A DNA stretch of 28,189 nucleotides from a virus: positions 1-28,189 of IMG/VR virus record IMGVR_UViG_3300017720_000047, one strand, 5' to 3'. The notes below the pieces were generated by a model, which saw only the letters and a list, made by a program, of their open reading frames with translations, ran no database searches and had not been told where the DNA came from. A program made the translations under genes and the position numbers. Shown here in pieces: positions 7,378 to 15,760 of this stretch. The stretch's first letter is position 1, and each line of letters begins with the position of its first letter.

Positions 7378-7771
7378 CGATAACGATAACAGTAGTAATA
7401 ATGTTAATTCGGCAATCTTAGAAAGACTAGAACGTGTGGTTGAGTCTTTGCAGGATAACTCTGTAAAGATGGGACAACTGCTTGCTGTTCATAATGAAAA
7501 ATTAGAGAAACAAGATAGAATTGATGCAGTTCTATTTGAAAAAGTAGAAAGTGTTCATCGTGAAGTCAATAGAAGAGCAGATGAAATAAAAAAAGGATGT
7601 GAAAGAGATATAAGAAAAATTGATGAACGTCTTCGTATTATGGAAAAGAAGATGTGGACTATTGCCGGTTCCCTAATTGTGATATCATTTATAGTTAGTA
7701 TGCCAGGTCAAAAACTGCTACAAAACTTCTTGACTCCACAGGCACAGCAGGTTATAATGGAAAGACAGTAG
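7370..7771 (+). CDS. Coiled-coil protein with C-terminal membrane anchor (XhlA/holin-accessory-like)
   Basis: 133 aa. An Asp/Asn-rich N-terminus (MDNDNDNSSNN) is followed by a long charged coiled coil (about 15-94, with heptad-like IDAVLFEKVESVHREVNRRA), then one hydrophobic span at 95-111 (MWTIAGSLIVISFIVSM). This layout resembles XhlA-type haemolysin/holin-accessory proteins, which help phage lysis or membrane functions. It lies directly before the primase gene, not beside the lysin at 13919, so the lysis role is unproven. No lipobox is seen. Confidence 0.6.
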   Translation: MDNDNDNSSNNVNSAILERLERVVESLQDNSVKMGQLLAVHNEKLEKQDRIDAVLFEKVESVHREVNRRADEIKKGCERDIRKIDERLRIMEKKMWTIAGSLIVISFIVSMPGQKLLQNFLTPQAQQVIMERQ

Positions 7772-7783
7772 AAGTCTCTTGTA

Positions 7784-8755
7784 ATGGATCTGGTTGACTC
7801 CAAGTATATTGGTCTAATATCATCACGTCTCCAGAAATTTAAAAAAGTAAAAAATAATCTTTATAATTTCAGGTGTCCTATCTGTGGAGACTCACAGAAG
7901 AATAAAAACAAGACAAGGGGATATCTTTACCAGGTCAAGAATAATACTAACTTCAAGTGCCATAATTGTGGTGCCAGTATGTCATTGAATAATTTTATCA
8001 AGACTCTTGACGGCACATTGCACAAGCAATATACAATGGAAAAATTTAAGGAGGGGCACACAGGTAAAAATTTTGTTGTTGAAGAACCAAAGTTAGAGTT
8101 TAAAAAACCAGTATTTAAAAAATCAATTAATCTTCCAAAGGCATCTTCAAATCCTGTTGCCAAACGATATCTTGAGAATAGAAAAATTAATCCTGATAAG
8201 TTTTATTATGCTGACAGATTTAAATCGTGGACAAATACACAGAAAAAAACATTTGACACTATAGGTAGGGATGAACCTAGAATTGTCATACCAATGTATG
8301 ATGAAACAAAAAATTTAATAGGATTTCAGGGAAGAGCACTAGATAAATCTCCTAATAAATATATCACCATTATGATTCAGGACGAGGCACCAAAAGCATA
8401 TGGAATTGAAACAATTGACAAAACCTCTACCGTCTATATTACAGAAGGTCCTTTTGACTCGACATTCATACGCAACTCGATTGCTATGTGCGGAGCTGAT
8501 GCTGATGTGCATAGTTGGGGGATTAGCAATCCTGTTTGGGTTTATGATAACGAACCCAGGAACAGAGAGATTGTCGAACGAATCTCTAGAACAATCGATA
8601 GTGGCGACTCCGTAATTATTTGGCCGACAAATATAACGGAGAAAGATATCAATGATATGATTCTTGCTGGACATGAAGTTATGTCCATGTTAAAATCAAA
8701 TACATATCAAGGCTTAGAAGCAAAAATTAAATTTAACAATTGGAAAAAAATATGA
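7784..8755 (+). CDS. 61: DNA primase gp61
   Basis: 323-aa T4-type primase that makes RNA primers on the lagging strand with the gp41 helicase. An N-terminal zinc ribbon is complete: C31-P-I-C34 and C59-H-N-C62. A TOPRIM-type catalytic region follows, with YITEGPFDSTFI giving the conserved Glu and VWVYDNEPRN the Asp-x-Glu-like acidic pair. Usual T4 gp61 length is similar (about 340). The stop TGA overlaps the nrdA ATG (ATGA). Confidence comes from the combination of ribbon, TOPRIM text and neighbours. Confidence 0.9.
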   Translation: MDLVDSKYIGLISSRLQKFKKVKNNLYNFRCPICGDSQKNKNKTRGYLYQVKNNTNFKCHNCGASMSLNNFIKTLDGTLHKQYTMEKFKEGHTGKNFVVEEPKLEFKKPVFKKSINLPKASSNPVAKRYLENRKINPDKFYYADRFKSWTNTQKKTFDTIGRDEPRIVIPMYDETKNLIGFQGRALDKSPNKYITIMIQDEAPKAYGIETIDKTSTVYITEGPFDSTFIRNSIAMCGADADVHSWGISNPVWVYDNEPRNREIVERISRTIDSGDSVIIWPTNITEKDINDMILAGHEVMSMLKSNTYQGLEAKIKFNNWKKI

Positions 8756-11049
8756 CCAACGGCACAAAAGTAGTCAAGAGAAACGGCACAACAGAACCTC
8801 TTGATTTGAATAAACTTCATAAGATGGTTGATGAGGCATGTAAGGATCTTGCCGGAGTTTCTGCAAGTCAGGTTGAAATTCAATCTGGTATTCAGTTTTA
8901 TGATGGTGTTTCTACAGAAGAAATTCAAGAGATTCTGATTCGATCGGCAAGTGATCTTATTGATCTGGATCATCCCAATTATCAATTTGTTGCTGCACGT
9001 CTGCTTTTGTTTGCCCTTCGTAAGCAATTGTATGGACGTATGCATCAAGCACCGACTGTTAAAAATCATGTGAATGATTGTATCAAAAAAGGTGTCTATG
9101 ATGCCGAAATTATGAATCTGTATGATGCTGAAGAATTTGATAAACTTCAATCTTTCATAGATCATGACCGTGATTATTTGTTTACATATGCCGGATTACG
9201 GCAAGTTGTGGATAAATATCTTGTACAGGATAGGAGCACTGGAGCACTCTATGAAACTCCACAGTTCATGTACTTGCTGATTGCAGCAACCATTTTTTCC
9301 AAATATCCTAAGGACACAAGGTTGGATTATGTCAAAAGATACTACGACGCAATCTCCAAACACAAAATCAACATTCCCACACCTATCATGGCAGGAGTGC
9401 GAACTCCACTTCGACAATATGCTAGCTGTGTTCTTGTTGATGTTGATGACTCCCTCGATAGCATCTTTAGCTCTGATATGGCTATTGGCAGATACGTTGC
9501 ACAAAGGGCGGGCATCGGTATCAACGCAGGCAGAATCCGTGGCGTCAACAGTAAAATCAGAGGCGGAGAAGTTCAACACACAGGTGTTGTACCTTTCCTT
9601 AAAAAGTTTGAATCAACTGTCCGCTGCTGTACACAGAATGGAATTCGTGGTGGGTCAGCGACTGTCCACTTCCCAATCTGGCACCAAGAAATAGAAGATA
9701 TTATTGTTCTTAAGAACAATAAAGGCACAGAAGATAACAGGGTAAGAAAACTTGATTACTCCATCCAGATTTCAAAACTTTTCTATGAGCGTTTCATCCA
9801 GAATGGAGAAATTAGCTTATTCTCACCGCATGACGTACCAGGTCTCAATGATGCTTTTGGTACTGATTCATTTGACTCTCTCTATGTGGGTTATGAACAG
9901 GATGAGTCTGTTCCAAGAAAGACTATCAGAGCACAAGAACTTTTTCTGGACATCTTGAAAGAAAGAGCAGAAACTGGTAGACTGTACATCATGAATATTG
10001 ATCACTGTAACAGTCATTCATCTTTCCTTGATAAAGTTGAGATGAGTAATTTGTGTCAAGAGATCACTCTTCCTACCAAACCACTGAACCACATTGACGA
10101 TGAATCTGGGGAAATTGCTCTCTGTATCCTTTCTGCTATTAATATTGGTAAAATTAGGGGCACTGAGGATCTTGAAAGCCTCTGTGATCTTGCTGTTAGG
10201 AGTCTTGATGAACTTATTGATTTTCAAGGATACCCCATCAGAGCAGCAGAAACTGCCACAAAGGCAAGGAGATCCCTTGGTATTGGTTACATTGGACTAG
10301 CACACTATCTTGCTAAGCACGGGGTGTCCTATAATGATTCTGAGGCATGGAAACTTGTGCATGATCTCACTGAGGCATTTCAATATTATCTTATTCGTGC
10401 TACAGTAGATCTTGCCAAGGAGAAAGGTGCCTGTGAATATAGTTACAGAACAAAGTATGGAAGTGGAATTCTTCCCATTGATACATATAAGAGTGATGTC
10501 GATGAGATAGTCCCAAATGAGCTTCACTATGATTGGGAGAATCTTAGAGACGACGTTATTCTATACGGAATACGGAACTCAACACTGTCGGCACAAATGC
10601 CTTCAGAGAGCAGTTCCGTTGTGTCAAATGCCACGAATGGAATCGAACCACCTAGAGCGTACTTGTCCACTAAAAAGAGCAAGAAGGGAACCCTTAAACA
10701 GGTTGTTCCACAATACACAACTCTTAAAAACAATTATACGCTTCTTTGGGATATGGAGTCCAATAATGGTTATATTAATATTGTTGCTGTAATGCAAAAA
10801 TTCTTTGACCAGGCAATTTCTGGAAACTGGAGTTACAATCCACAACAATATGAGAACAATGAAGTTCCTGTTTCAGTGATGGCACAGGATCTACTTAAAA
10901 CATATAAGTATGGATGGAAGACTTCTTATTATCAGAACACATATGATAATAAGAATGATGAACTTGAGGAAACAAAGTCCGAATTAGAAAGTTTAATTAG
11001 TCAATTAGAAACCGCCGAGGAGGAAGACTGTGAGTCTTGTAAAATTTAA
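8752..11049 (+). CDS. nrdA: Ribonucleoside-diphosphate reductase, large subunit (class Ia)
   Basis: 765 aa. Reduces ribonucleoside diphosphates to deoxy forms with NrdB. An N-terminal ATP-cone (KVVKRNGTTEPLDLNKLH, about residues 5-95) is present, so dATP/ATP regulation is possible. Catalytic residues are visible: C226 (YASC), N433/C435/E437 in NLCQE and C458 (ALCIL), plus the radical-transfer tyrosines in SYYQNTYD and a C-terminal redox pair C760-E-S-C763, which uses CxxC where E. coli has a wider spacing. Start ATG 8752 is preferred over TTG 8740 because it gives an ATGA overlap with the primase gene. It overlaps nrdB by 20 bases. Confidence 0.97.
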   Translation: MTNGTKVVKRNGTTEPLDLNKLHKMVDEACKDLAGVSASQVEIQSGIQFYDGVSTEEIQEILIRSASDLIDLDHPNYQFVAARLLLFALRKQLYGRMHQAPTVKNHVNDCIKKGVYDAEIMNLYDAEEFDKLQSFIDHDRDYLFTYAGLRQVVDKYLVQDRSTGALYETPQFMYLLIAATIFSKYPKDTRLDYVKRYYDAISKHKINIPTPIMAGVRTPLRQYASCVLVDVDDSLDSIFSSDMAIGRYVAQRAGIGINAGRIRGVNSKIRGGEVQHTGVVPFLKKFESTVRCCTQNGIRGGSATVHFPIWHQEIEDIIVLKNNKGTEDNRVRKLDYSIQISKLFYERFIQNGEISLFSPHDVPGLNDAFGTDSFDSLYVGYEQDESVPRKTIRAQELFLDILKERAETGRLYIMNIDHCNSHSSFLDKVEMSNLCQEITLPTKPLNHIDDESGEIALCILSAINIGKIRGTEDLESLCDLAVRSLDELIDFQGYPIRAAETATKARRSLGIGYIGLAHYLAKHGVSYNDSEAWKLVHDLTEAFQYYLIRATVDLAKEKGACEYSYRTKYGSGILPIDTYKSDVDEIVPNELHYDWENLRDDVILYGIRNSTLSAQMPSESSSVVSNATNGIEPPRAYLSTKKSKKGTLKQVVPQYTTLKNNYTLLWDMESNNGYINIVAVMQKFFDQAISGNWSYNPQQYENNEVPVSVMAQDLLKTYKYGWKTSYYQNTYDNKNDELEETKSELESLISQLETAEEEDCESCKI

Positions 11050-12220
11050 AACAGATTCTGTGGACAACAAAAATACACCGGTCACTGAAATGACCGTCTT
11101 TAATTCTGAACAGGTTGATAGAAAAAAGCAACCAATGTTTTTTGGAAAACCTTTGGGTATTCAAAGGTATGACTCTTATAAGTATCCGGTTTTTGATAAA
11201 CTGACTACTCAACAACTTGGATACTTCTGGAGACCTGAAGAAGTTTCATTACAAAAAGATCGTGCAGACTATCAGACACTACGACCTGAACAAAAGCACA
11301 TTTTTACCAGCAATCTTAAATATCAGATTATGCTGGATTCTGTACAAGGGCGTGGTCCTGGGATGGCTTTTATCCCTTACTGTTCACTACCTGAATTAGA
11401 AGCATGTATGGAAGTCTGGGGATTCATGGAAATGATCCACAGTCGTTCATATACATATCTCATTAAGAATGTTTATTCGGATCCTTCAGAAGTATTTGAT
11501 ACTATTCTAAATGATGATCGTATTCTTGAACGTGCCACTAGTGTGACTGAGGCATATAATGACTTCATTAATTCTGCACATCATTATGACAGTAGTAATG
11601 ATTGGAAGTACGCATTAGAAGAAGTTACCTATGCACAAGAATCAAGATATGAACTCAAACGCAAACTCTATAGAGCAATTGCAAACGTTAATATTCTTGA
11701 AGGTATTCGCTTTTATGTCAGTTTCGCTTGTAGTTTTGCATTTGGCGAACTCAAACTTATGGAGGGAAGTGCAAAAATCATCTCCTTAATTGCAAGAGAT
11801 GAAAATCAGCACTTGGTAATTACTCAGAACATTCTAAATAAGTGGAGAAACGGTGACGACCCAGATATGCAAAAAATTGCCAAGGAGGAAGAACCTTGGT
11901 TAATTCGCACATTTGAAAATGCAGTGAATCAAGAAAAACTTTGGGCAGAGTATTTGTTTAAAGATGGTTCTATGATTGGTTTAAATGATAAACTATTGCA
12001 GCAATATGTTGAATGGATTGCCAACCGTCGAATGAAGACAATTGGATTAAAACCGATCTATGACATTGCCGCAAAGAATAATCCACTTCCTTGGACAGAG
12101 CACTGGATATCTTCAAAAGGTCTTCAGGTTGCCCCACAAGAAACCGAAGTCGAGTCCTACATTGTTGGAGGAATTAAACAAGATGTCAAAGGAGATACCT
12201 TCGCAGGATTTAGTCTCTGA
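11030..12220 (+). CDS. nrdB: Ribonucleoside-diphosphate reductase, small subunit
   Basis: 396-aa R2 protein that holds the diiron centre and tyrosyl radical. D103, E134, H137 and Y141 (MEMIHSRSY) line up with E. coli D84, E115, H118 and Y122 at a constant offset of 19; later ligands lie in FAFGE and ARDENQH. The start is GTG 11030, supported by a strong AGGAGG 9-14 bases upstream inside nrdA; it overlaps the nrdA 3' end, so expression is probably coupled. The C-terminus (SYIVGGIKQDVKGDTFAGF) is the R1-docking tail. Its last 38 bases overlap the next small ORF. Confidence 0.97.
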   Translation: MSLVKFKTDSVDNKNTPVTEMTVFNSEQVDRKKQPMFFGKPLGIQRYDSYKYPVFDKLTTQQLGYFWRPEEVSLQKDRADYQTLRPEQKHIFTSNLKYQIMLDSVQGRGPGMAFIPYCSLPELEACMEVWGFMEMIHSRSYTYLIKNVYSDPSEVFDTILNDDRILERATSVTEAYNDFINSAHHYDSSNDWKYALEEVTYAQESRYELKRKLYRAIANVNILEGIRFYVSFACSFAFGELKLMEGSAKIISLIARDENQHLVITQNILNKWRNGDDPDMQKIAKEEEPWLIRTFENAVNQEKLWAEYLFKDGSMIGLNDKLLQQYVEWIANRRMKTIGLKPIYDIAAKNNPLPWTEHWISSKGLQVAPQETEVESYIVGGIKQDVKGDTFAGFSL

Positions 12221-12311
12221 TAGTATGAGAGCATATAGAGAGGCAGCATTATCTGATTCCTATATGTTCGGTGAATATGATGGATATCAAGCATACAAGG
12301 GGGACGAGTAG
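12183..12311 (+). CDS. 42-aa hypothetical protein overlapping nrdB
   Basis: Starts MSKEIPSQDLVSDSMRAYR inside the end of nrdB in another frame. ATG 12183 is preferred over ATG 12225 because GGAGGA lies about 11 bases upstream, whereas 12225 has no site at proper spacing. It is acidic with several Tyr/Asp residues (GEYDGYQAYKGDE). Its stop codon lies in the loop of the terminator hairpin. No function known. T4-type phages often carry a small redox gene after nrdB, but no CxxC is present here. Confidence 0.6.
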   Translation: MSKEIPSQDLVSDSMRAYREAALSDSYMFGEYDGYQAYKGDE

Positions 12312-12324
12312 TCCCTCTTTTTTT
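12301..12324 (+). terminator. Rho-independent terminator after the nrd operon
   Basis: Stem GGGAC (12301-12305) pairs with GTCCC (12311-12315), loop GAGTA, followed by TC and seven T. It closes the primase-nrdAB transcript and directly abuts the late promoter for the next gene. Confidence 0.8.
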
Positions 12325-12331
12325 ATAAATA
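12324..12331 (+). promoter_or_regulatory. T4-type late promoter TATAAATA
   Basis: Exact late-promoter octamer starting in the T-run of the preceding terminator and ending 27 bases before ATG 12359. Terminator-then-late-promoter order isolates the next gene as its own late unit. Confidence 0.8.
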
Positions 12332-12358
12332 TTTTCATATGGATACAGAATAAGAAAA

Positions 12359-13204
12359 ATGTCCTTGTCTCAAAAACAATTCTCCGAATTTAAAAAAGTT
12401 TGTGAAGAATTTAATCAGGTAGAAGAAGTTATTGAAGAAGAACTCGTACATGAGATCTGCGATGAACTAGTTGAAGAATTAGTTACAGAAGGATATTCTG
12501 AAGAAGATGCTATCGTCATTGTTGAAGATGCTGCCAATGATTACATTGACGAAGCAAAAGTAACTTTTGGTAGTGACACTGCTCCTATGAGAAAGTCTGG
12601 TGCTCCTGTAGGCGCCAGAAGAAGATTTGCAATGAGAAAGGCAGGAGAAGCTCTTAAAGGTGCTGCCAGTAAAGCAGGAACTGCTGCTAAAGGTGCAATG
12701 GCAAAGGCAAAGAGTAAAGCAGCAGGTGCTGCTGTTGATGCTTCTCTTGCTGCTAGTTCTGCCAAGAAAGCAGTATCTGGTGCTGCCAGCACAGTAAAGA
12801 GTGCTCCTGGAAAGGCAGCAAAAGCAGCAGCGAGAGGCACTGAAAGAGTAGAGAAGAAGGTCAAGAGTGGTATCAAGGGAATGATTGGTAGAGCAGCAAA
12901 GAAAGTTGCTTCCAAGGCAGCTGGTGTTGCTAAGAGAATGAGTGAAGATGTAGAGGTACTCAAGGCAACTGGTAAGTTCTCTGAGAAGGAAATTGCTGCC
13001 ATAGAAGAGGCAATGAGTTCTTATGATCGTAATCGTAAGAGAGCGGCACAGAGAGCAGCAGACAGAAATGCTGCCAGATCTGCTGGTAAGACTGGTGTAG
13101 TTCCTGGAGTTGGTTATGTATCTCCTAGAAAGGAGAGAGAAACATATGTTGATTCTGCAGGCACTACTAGACATAAGTCTGGGGCAAAGATGCCAAAGGA
13201 CTGA
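12359..13204 (+). CDS. 281-aa Ala/Lys-rich histone-H1-like late protein
   Basis: Two-part protein. The first 65 residues are strongly acidic and helical (EEVIEEELVHEICDELVEEL). From about residue 78 it becomes Ala/Lys/Gly-rich and basic with histone-H1-like repeats (AASKAGTAAKGAMAKAKSK), ending in an Arg-rich tail (RNRKRAAQRAADRNAAR). No enzyme motif. It is expressed alone from a late promoter between two terminators, so it is probably a virion-associated or prohead-core protein that meets DNA; the acidic head might mask the basic tail until maturation. That role is inferred from composition and late control only. The long antisense frame is a composition artefact. Confidence 0.75.
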   Translation: MSLSQKQFSEFKKVCEEFNQVEEVIEEELVHEICDELVEELVTEGYSEEDAIVIVEDAANDYIDEAKVTFGSDTAPMRKSGAPVGARRRFAMRKAGEALKGAASKAGTAAKGAMAKAKSKAAGAAVDASLAASSAKKAVSGAASTVKSAPGKAAKAAARGTERVEKKVKSGIKGMIGRAAKKVASKAAGVAKRMSEDVEVLKATGKFSEKEIAAIEEAMSSYDRNRKRAAQRAADRNAARSAGKTGVVPGVGYVSPRKERETYVDSAGTTRHKSGAKMPKD

Positions 13205-13214
13205 CATAATTCTT

Positions 13215-13242
13215 GAGAGGGCTTGACACCCTCTCTTTTTTT
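13215..13242 (+). terminator. Strong Rho-independent terminator
   Basis: GAGAGGG (13215-13221) pairs with CCCTCTC (13229-13235), loop CTTGACA, then seven T. It ends the single-gene late unit of the histone-like protein. Confidence 0.9.
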
Positions 13243-13299
13243 GTCTAGAATATCTTTGTTAGGGTTGATGGATATATAATAAGAGCTTGAATAACATGA

Positions 13300-13752
13300 A
13301 TGGATTCATATGAAAACCCATGGATATATTTGGAGAGACCTTTTACTGGGGACGATGTTCGGGACTTTTTTGGTTTTGTGTATCTCATTACCAATAAGTC
13401 GAACAAACGACAGTACATTGGGAGAAAGTATTTTTGGTCTTTTAGAAAACCTCCTGGAAAGAAAAGAAAAGTAAAACAAGAATCAGATTGGAAAAAGTAT
13501 TATGGTTCTTGTCCTGAATTAAAAGACGATATCAAAAAATATGGAAAAGAGAACTTCAGTAGAGAAATATTGAGTCTACATAAAACAAAGGGAACTTGTA
13601 ATTATGAAGAGACTAAACAATTATTTTTAAATAATGTTTTATCTGAATCTCTTGACAATGGTGCCCCAGCGTACTATAATAGCAATATTCTTGGACGCTA
13701 CATGCGAAAAGACTATGGTAACTTTAGAGGACACTCTGCAGAAAGTACATGA
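13300..13752 (+). CDS. GIY-YIG-like endonuclease
   Basis: 150 aa. The GIY-YIG pair is readable as GFVYLI (25-30) and QYIGRK (38-43), with the following conserved Arg R42, then a basic segment (KPPGKKRKVKQ) and YEETKQLF, whose Glu (E103 or E104) fits the catalytic acid. Such nucleases include T4 Seg homing endonucleases and repair or host-DNA-cutting enzymes. This copy is freestanding, lies right after a terminator and overlaps the next gene by 38 bases. Homing or host-DNA degradation are both possible; the sequence does not choose. Confidence 0.8.
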   Translation: MDSYENPWIYLERPFTGDDVRDFFGFVYLITNKSNKRQYIGRKYFWSFRKPPGKKRKVKQESDWKKYYGSCPELKDDIKKYGKENFSREILSLHKTKGTCNYEETKQLFLNNVLSESLDNGAPAYYNSNILGRYMRKDYGNFRGHSAEST

Positions 13753-13915
13753 ATGGACAGTTGATAGACTGCACGTTCTCTGTGATAGTGAGACTGATGA
13801 CGTGTTAAAATCAGTTGAAGATGCACATTCCCTTAGAATGGAGTTTGATGAATGGTTAGATCCGGATGTCAAAGACCATGAAATTTTTTCACTAGAATAT
13901 CTTGGAGAAGATTGA
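13715..13915 (+). CDS. 66-aa acidic hypothetical protein
   Basis: Start placed at ATG 13715 (MVTLEDTLQKVHEWTVDRL), inside the end of the GIY-YIG gene; the upstream part of this frame only shadows that gene. It is strongly acidic (Asp/Glu about one quarter of residues), probably helical, ending SLEYLGED. Very small acidic phage proteins are sometimes inhibitors or DNA mimics, but there is no direct evidence here. The next gene starts three bases after the stop. Confidence 0.6.
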   Translation: MVTLEDTLQKVHEWTVDRLHVLCDSETDDVLKSVEDAHSLRMEFDEWLDPDVKDHEIFSLEYLGED

Positions 13916-13918
13916 TTT

Positions 13919-14314
13919 ATGTTAGAACTTCTTGCCGCACTTACACTTGTTGATTACAAAAATTTGGCAATGGTAGTTCAGGTAGAAGCACATCCAAACT
14001 CTGCTGATGAATATTGTGTAGCTGCTTCTGTTTTGAATCGTGTTTTGTCTGATAGATTTCCGAATACTATTTCTGGAGTAGTATTTGCTCCGGGACAATA
14101 TCAAGGATTTGATTTTAATTCATACATAGTTCCAGATCCTAGATTAATCAACAAACTAAGTTCTCCAAATGGTAATAACAGTATTGCCTATTGGTCAAGA
14201 GTTCTAAATGGAAGAACAGATTTTAAAGGACAATCTATGTTGGGATATCGAATACCATCCGAAGATCCCATGTGTCACCCCAAAGGAAACTTCTATCACT
14301 ATCACTGGCAATGA
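13919..14314 (+). CDS. SleB-like cell-wall hydrolase (endolysin candidate)
   Basis: 131 aa. Matches the Hydrolase_2/SleB pattern: a catalytic Glu in QVEAH (E23), then AASVLNRVLSDRFPNTISGV and a QYQGF-type segment, ending GNFYHYHWQ. This family cleaves peptidoglycan, so it is the best endolysin candidate in the window. No clear signal peptide (MLELLAALTLVDYKN is hydrophobic but lacks a basic start), so a holin would be needed for export; a two-span membrane protein lies at 15455. The end overlaps the next ATG (ATGA). Confidence 0.75.
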   Translation: MLELLAALTLVDYKNLAMVVQVEAHPNSADEYCVAASVLNRVLSDRFPNTISGVVFAPGQYQGFDFNSYIVPDPRLINKLSSPNGNNSIAYWSRVLNGRTDFKGQSMLGYRIPSEDPMCHPKGNFYHYHWQ

Positions 14315-14757
14315 TTATTCAAAAACTTAAAGAATCAATGGGTATTTTTAGAAGAAAACAAGCAACTAGTATCAATTGGCCTGATGTTATCGATAAAAAA
14401 GATATTGAGTGTGCCATCGATAAAAATATAGTTGACTGTGCAGGTGAGGCATTTAAACAAGATGCACTGAATTATTATACGGGAACTCCGGCACCTGTAT
14501 ATCTTAAAGATGATGAATGGTTTGGACCAGCACCACCAAGAACACAAAAACAAATTGATTATATGGAACAAGAAATTAAAATGAAACGTCAAGAGTTTGA
14601 AAATAATTTTTTCGTTGAATCGGAAGATATTCATCAAAAAATGTATGAAATTGCAACTCAAAATCATGATGTAACTTTAGATTATGATTATTCTGGAGGT
14701 TCAGAAAATTTTCATTCAGGACCTGGTGGTTGGAATTCGGGAAATGGAAGGGGGTAG
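14311..14757 (+). CDS. 148-aa hypothetical protein
   Basis: Start taken at ATG 14311 from the ATGA overlap with the hydrolase gene (MIIQKLKESMGIFRRKQAT); ATG 14338 is an alternative. Soluble and polar: Cys-containing EDCAID-like region, a segment with Pro and aromatic residues (YLKDDEWFGPAPPRTQKQID), a coiled part rich in Glu/Lys/Gln, and a Gly/Ser-rich tail (GPGGWNSGNGRG). No family recognised. Its position between lysin and metallopeptidase suggests a late or lysis-stage role, but this is inference. Confidence 0.65.
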   Translation: MIIQKLKESMGIFRRKQATSINWPDVIDKKDIECAIDKNIVDCAGEAFKQDALNYYTGTPAPVYLKDDEWFGPAPPRTQKQIDYMEQEIKMKRQEFENNFFVESEDIHQKMYEIATQNHDVTLDYDYSGGSENFHSGPGGWNSGNGRG

Positions 14758-14762
14758 TTTGT

Positions 14763-15434
14763 ATGAAAAAAATTATTGCGTCCCTGGTTGCTGCGGCAGC
14801 GGTTGCCCTACCTGTCCATTCAGACCCTCTCCAAGAAAATGAATATAATACTCATCATTCTATGGGGTGTATGTTACTAAAGGAATGTGCAGATGGAGTC
14901 AAACAAGTTACTAATCTTTTGGATATTTCTAGTGAGTATTCCAATACTGACGATTTTTATCCTGTTGCTAATGAATTCAACAATATGCTTGTCTCTCTTA
15001 GGCAAGTCGGAGTTGGGGTGTTTTTAGCAGACTCCAAGTATTTTCCTGTTGGTCATCGTGGTGTTTATCATACGGTGGGAAATAATTTCTTTTTAAATCG
15101 AGAATACATGGATCGTCCTAATATTCTTATGCAAGTGATGCGACATGAAGGATGGCACGCCGCACAGGATTGTATGGCAGGAACTATTGATAATAGTCTT
15201 ATTGCTATCATCAAACCTGAAGAAGATGTGCCTATGATTTGGCGTGTATTGGCAGAAAGAACATATCCCGAACATGCAGTTCCTTGGGAAGCAGAAGCAG
15301 GTTGGGCAGGACGCACTGAGGGTATGACTAAAGATGCACTTGCTGCCTGTGCAAAGGGAAAGATGTGGGAAGTTTATGAACCAACACCACTGACTCGAAA
15401 GTACCTTATTGACGAGGGTTATATTACTAAATAA
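14763..15434 (+). CDS. Secreted HExxH metallopeptidase-like protein
   Basis: 223 aa. Start at ATG 14763 because GGAAGGGGG lies just upstream and it gives a clean signal peptide (MKKIIASLVAAAAVALPVHS, cut near residue 20). The mature part carries RHEGWHAAQDC: H128-E129-x-x-H132 is the zinc-protease motif, with cysteines nearby (C36, C42, C137), and a later Glu-rich helix (WEAEAGWAGR) could give the third ligand. A periplasmic zinc protease could process host envelope or phage proteins. The family is not identified; loss of activity cannot be excluded. Confidence 0.75.
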   Translation: MKKIIASLVAAAAVALPVHSDPLQENEYNTHHSMGCMLLKECADGVKQVTNLLDISSEYSNTDDFYPVANEFNNMLVSLRQVGVGVFLADSKYFPVGHRGVYHTVGNNFFLNREYMDRPNILMQVMRHEGWHAAQDCMAGTIDNSLIAIIKPEEDVPMIWRVLAERTYPEHAVPWEAEAGWAGRTEGMTKDALAACAKGKMWEVYEPTPLTRKYLIDEGYITK

Positions 15435-15454
15435 TTCTGCCTTACTCTCTACAT

Positions 15455-15757
15455 ATGGCTGATACTAAACCAGCAGTAGAGAAGGCAGACGATGATGATA
15501 AATCTGAAGTTCTTGGTAATTTGGTGAAAGTCGTAGTGCTTATTTGGTCTGCCTCTCTTCTCACATTCAGTTACGTTCGACTTCCAAATGGTCAAAAGAT
15601 TTTAGATTTTGATCCAACATTTATTGCATCTGTATTTTCTGGATCTTTAGCTGCGTTCGGACTTTCTCCTGCTAAAAATGGTGGTAATGGTAAACCAAAT
15701 AATACTTCTAAGAAAGAAGAATTACCGGTAGTATCTGCTATCGAACCCAAAAAGTAA
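15455..15757 (+). CDS. Two-span membrane protein, holin candidate
   Basis: 100 aa with a charged N-terminus (MADTKPAVEKADDDD), two hydrophobic segments at about 22-41 and 54-72, and a polar Lys-rich C-terminus. Size and topology fit a class II holin. It lies after the cell-wall hydrolase (13919) and the secreted peptidase. No sequence family can be named by eye, so holin is an inference from topology and context; another small inner-membrane protein remains possible. Confidence 0.6.
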   Translation: MADTKPAVEKADDDDKSEVLGNLVKVVVLIWSASLLTFSYVRLPNGQKILDFDPTFIASVFSGSLAAFGLSPAKNGGNGKPNNTSKKEELPVVSAIEPKK

Positions 15758-15760
15758 GCA

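Noticed and set aside
8740-8751. TTG start for nrdA
   Set aside because: ATG 8752 gives the ATGA coupling used throughout this genome, and the added four residues are not needed for the ATP-cone.
12479-13207. Long minus-strand ORF (242 aa) under the histone-like gene
   Set aside because: It is the antisense reading of a repetitive Ala/Lys gene, rich in Ser and Cys, without a ribosome site; a composition artefact.
13275-13280. TATAAT as a promoter for the GIY-YIG gene
   Set aside because: The only -35-like TTGTTA is 13 bases away, too close for sigma-70, and there is no extended -10.
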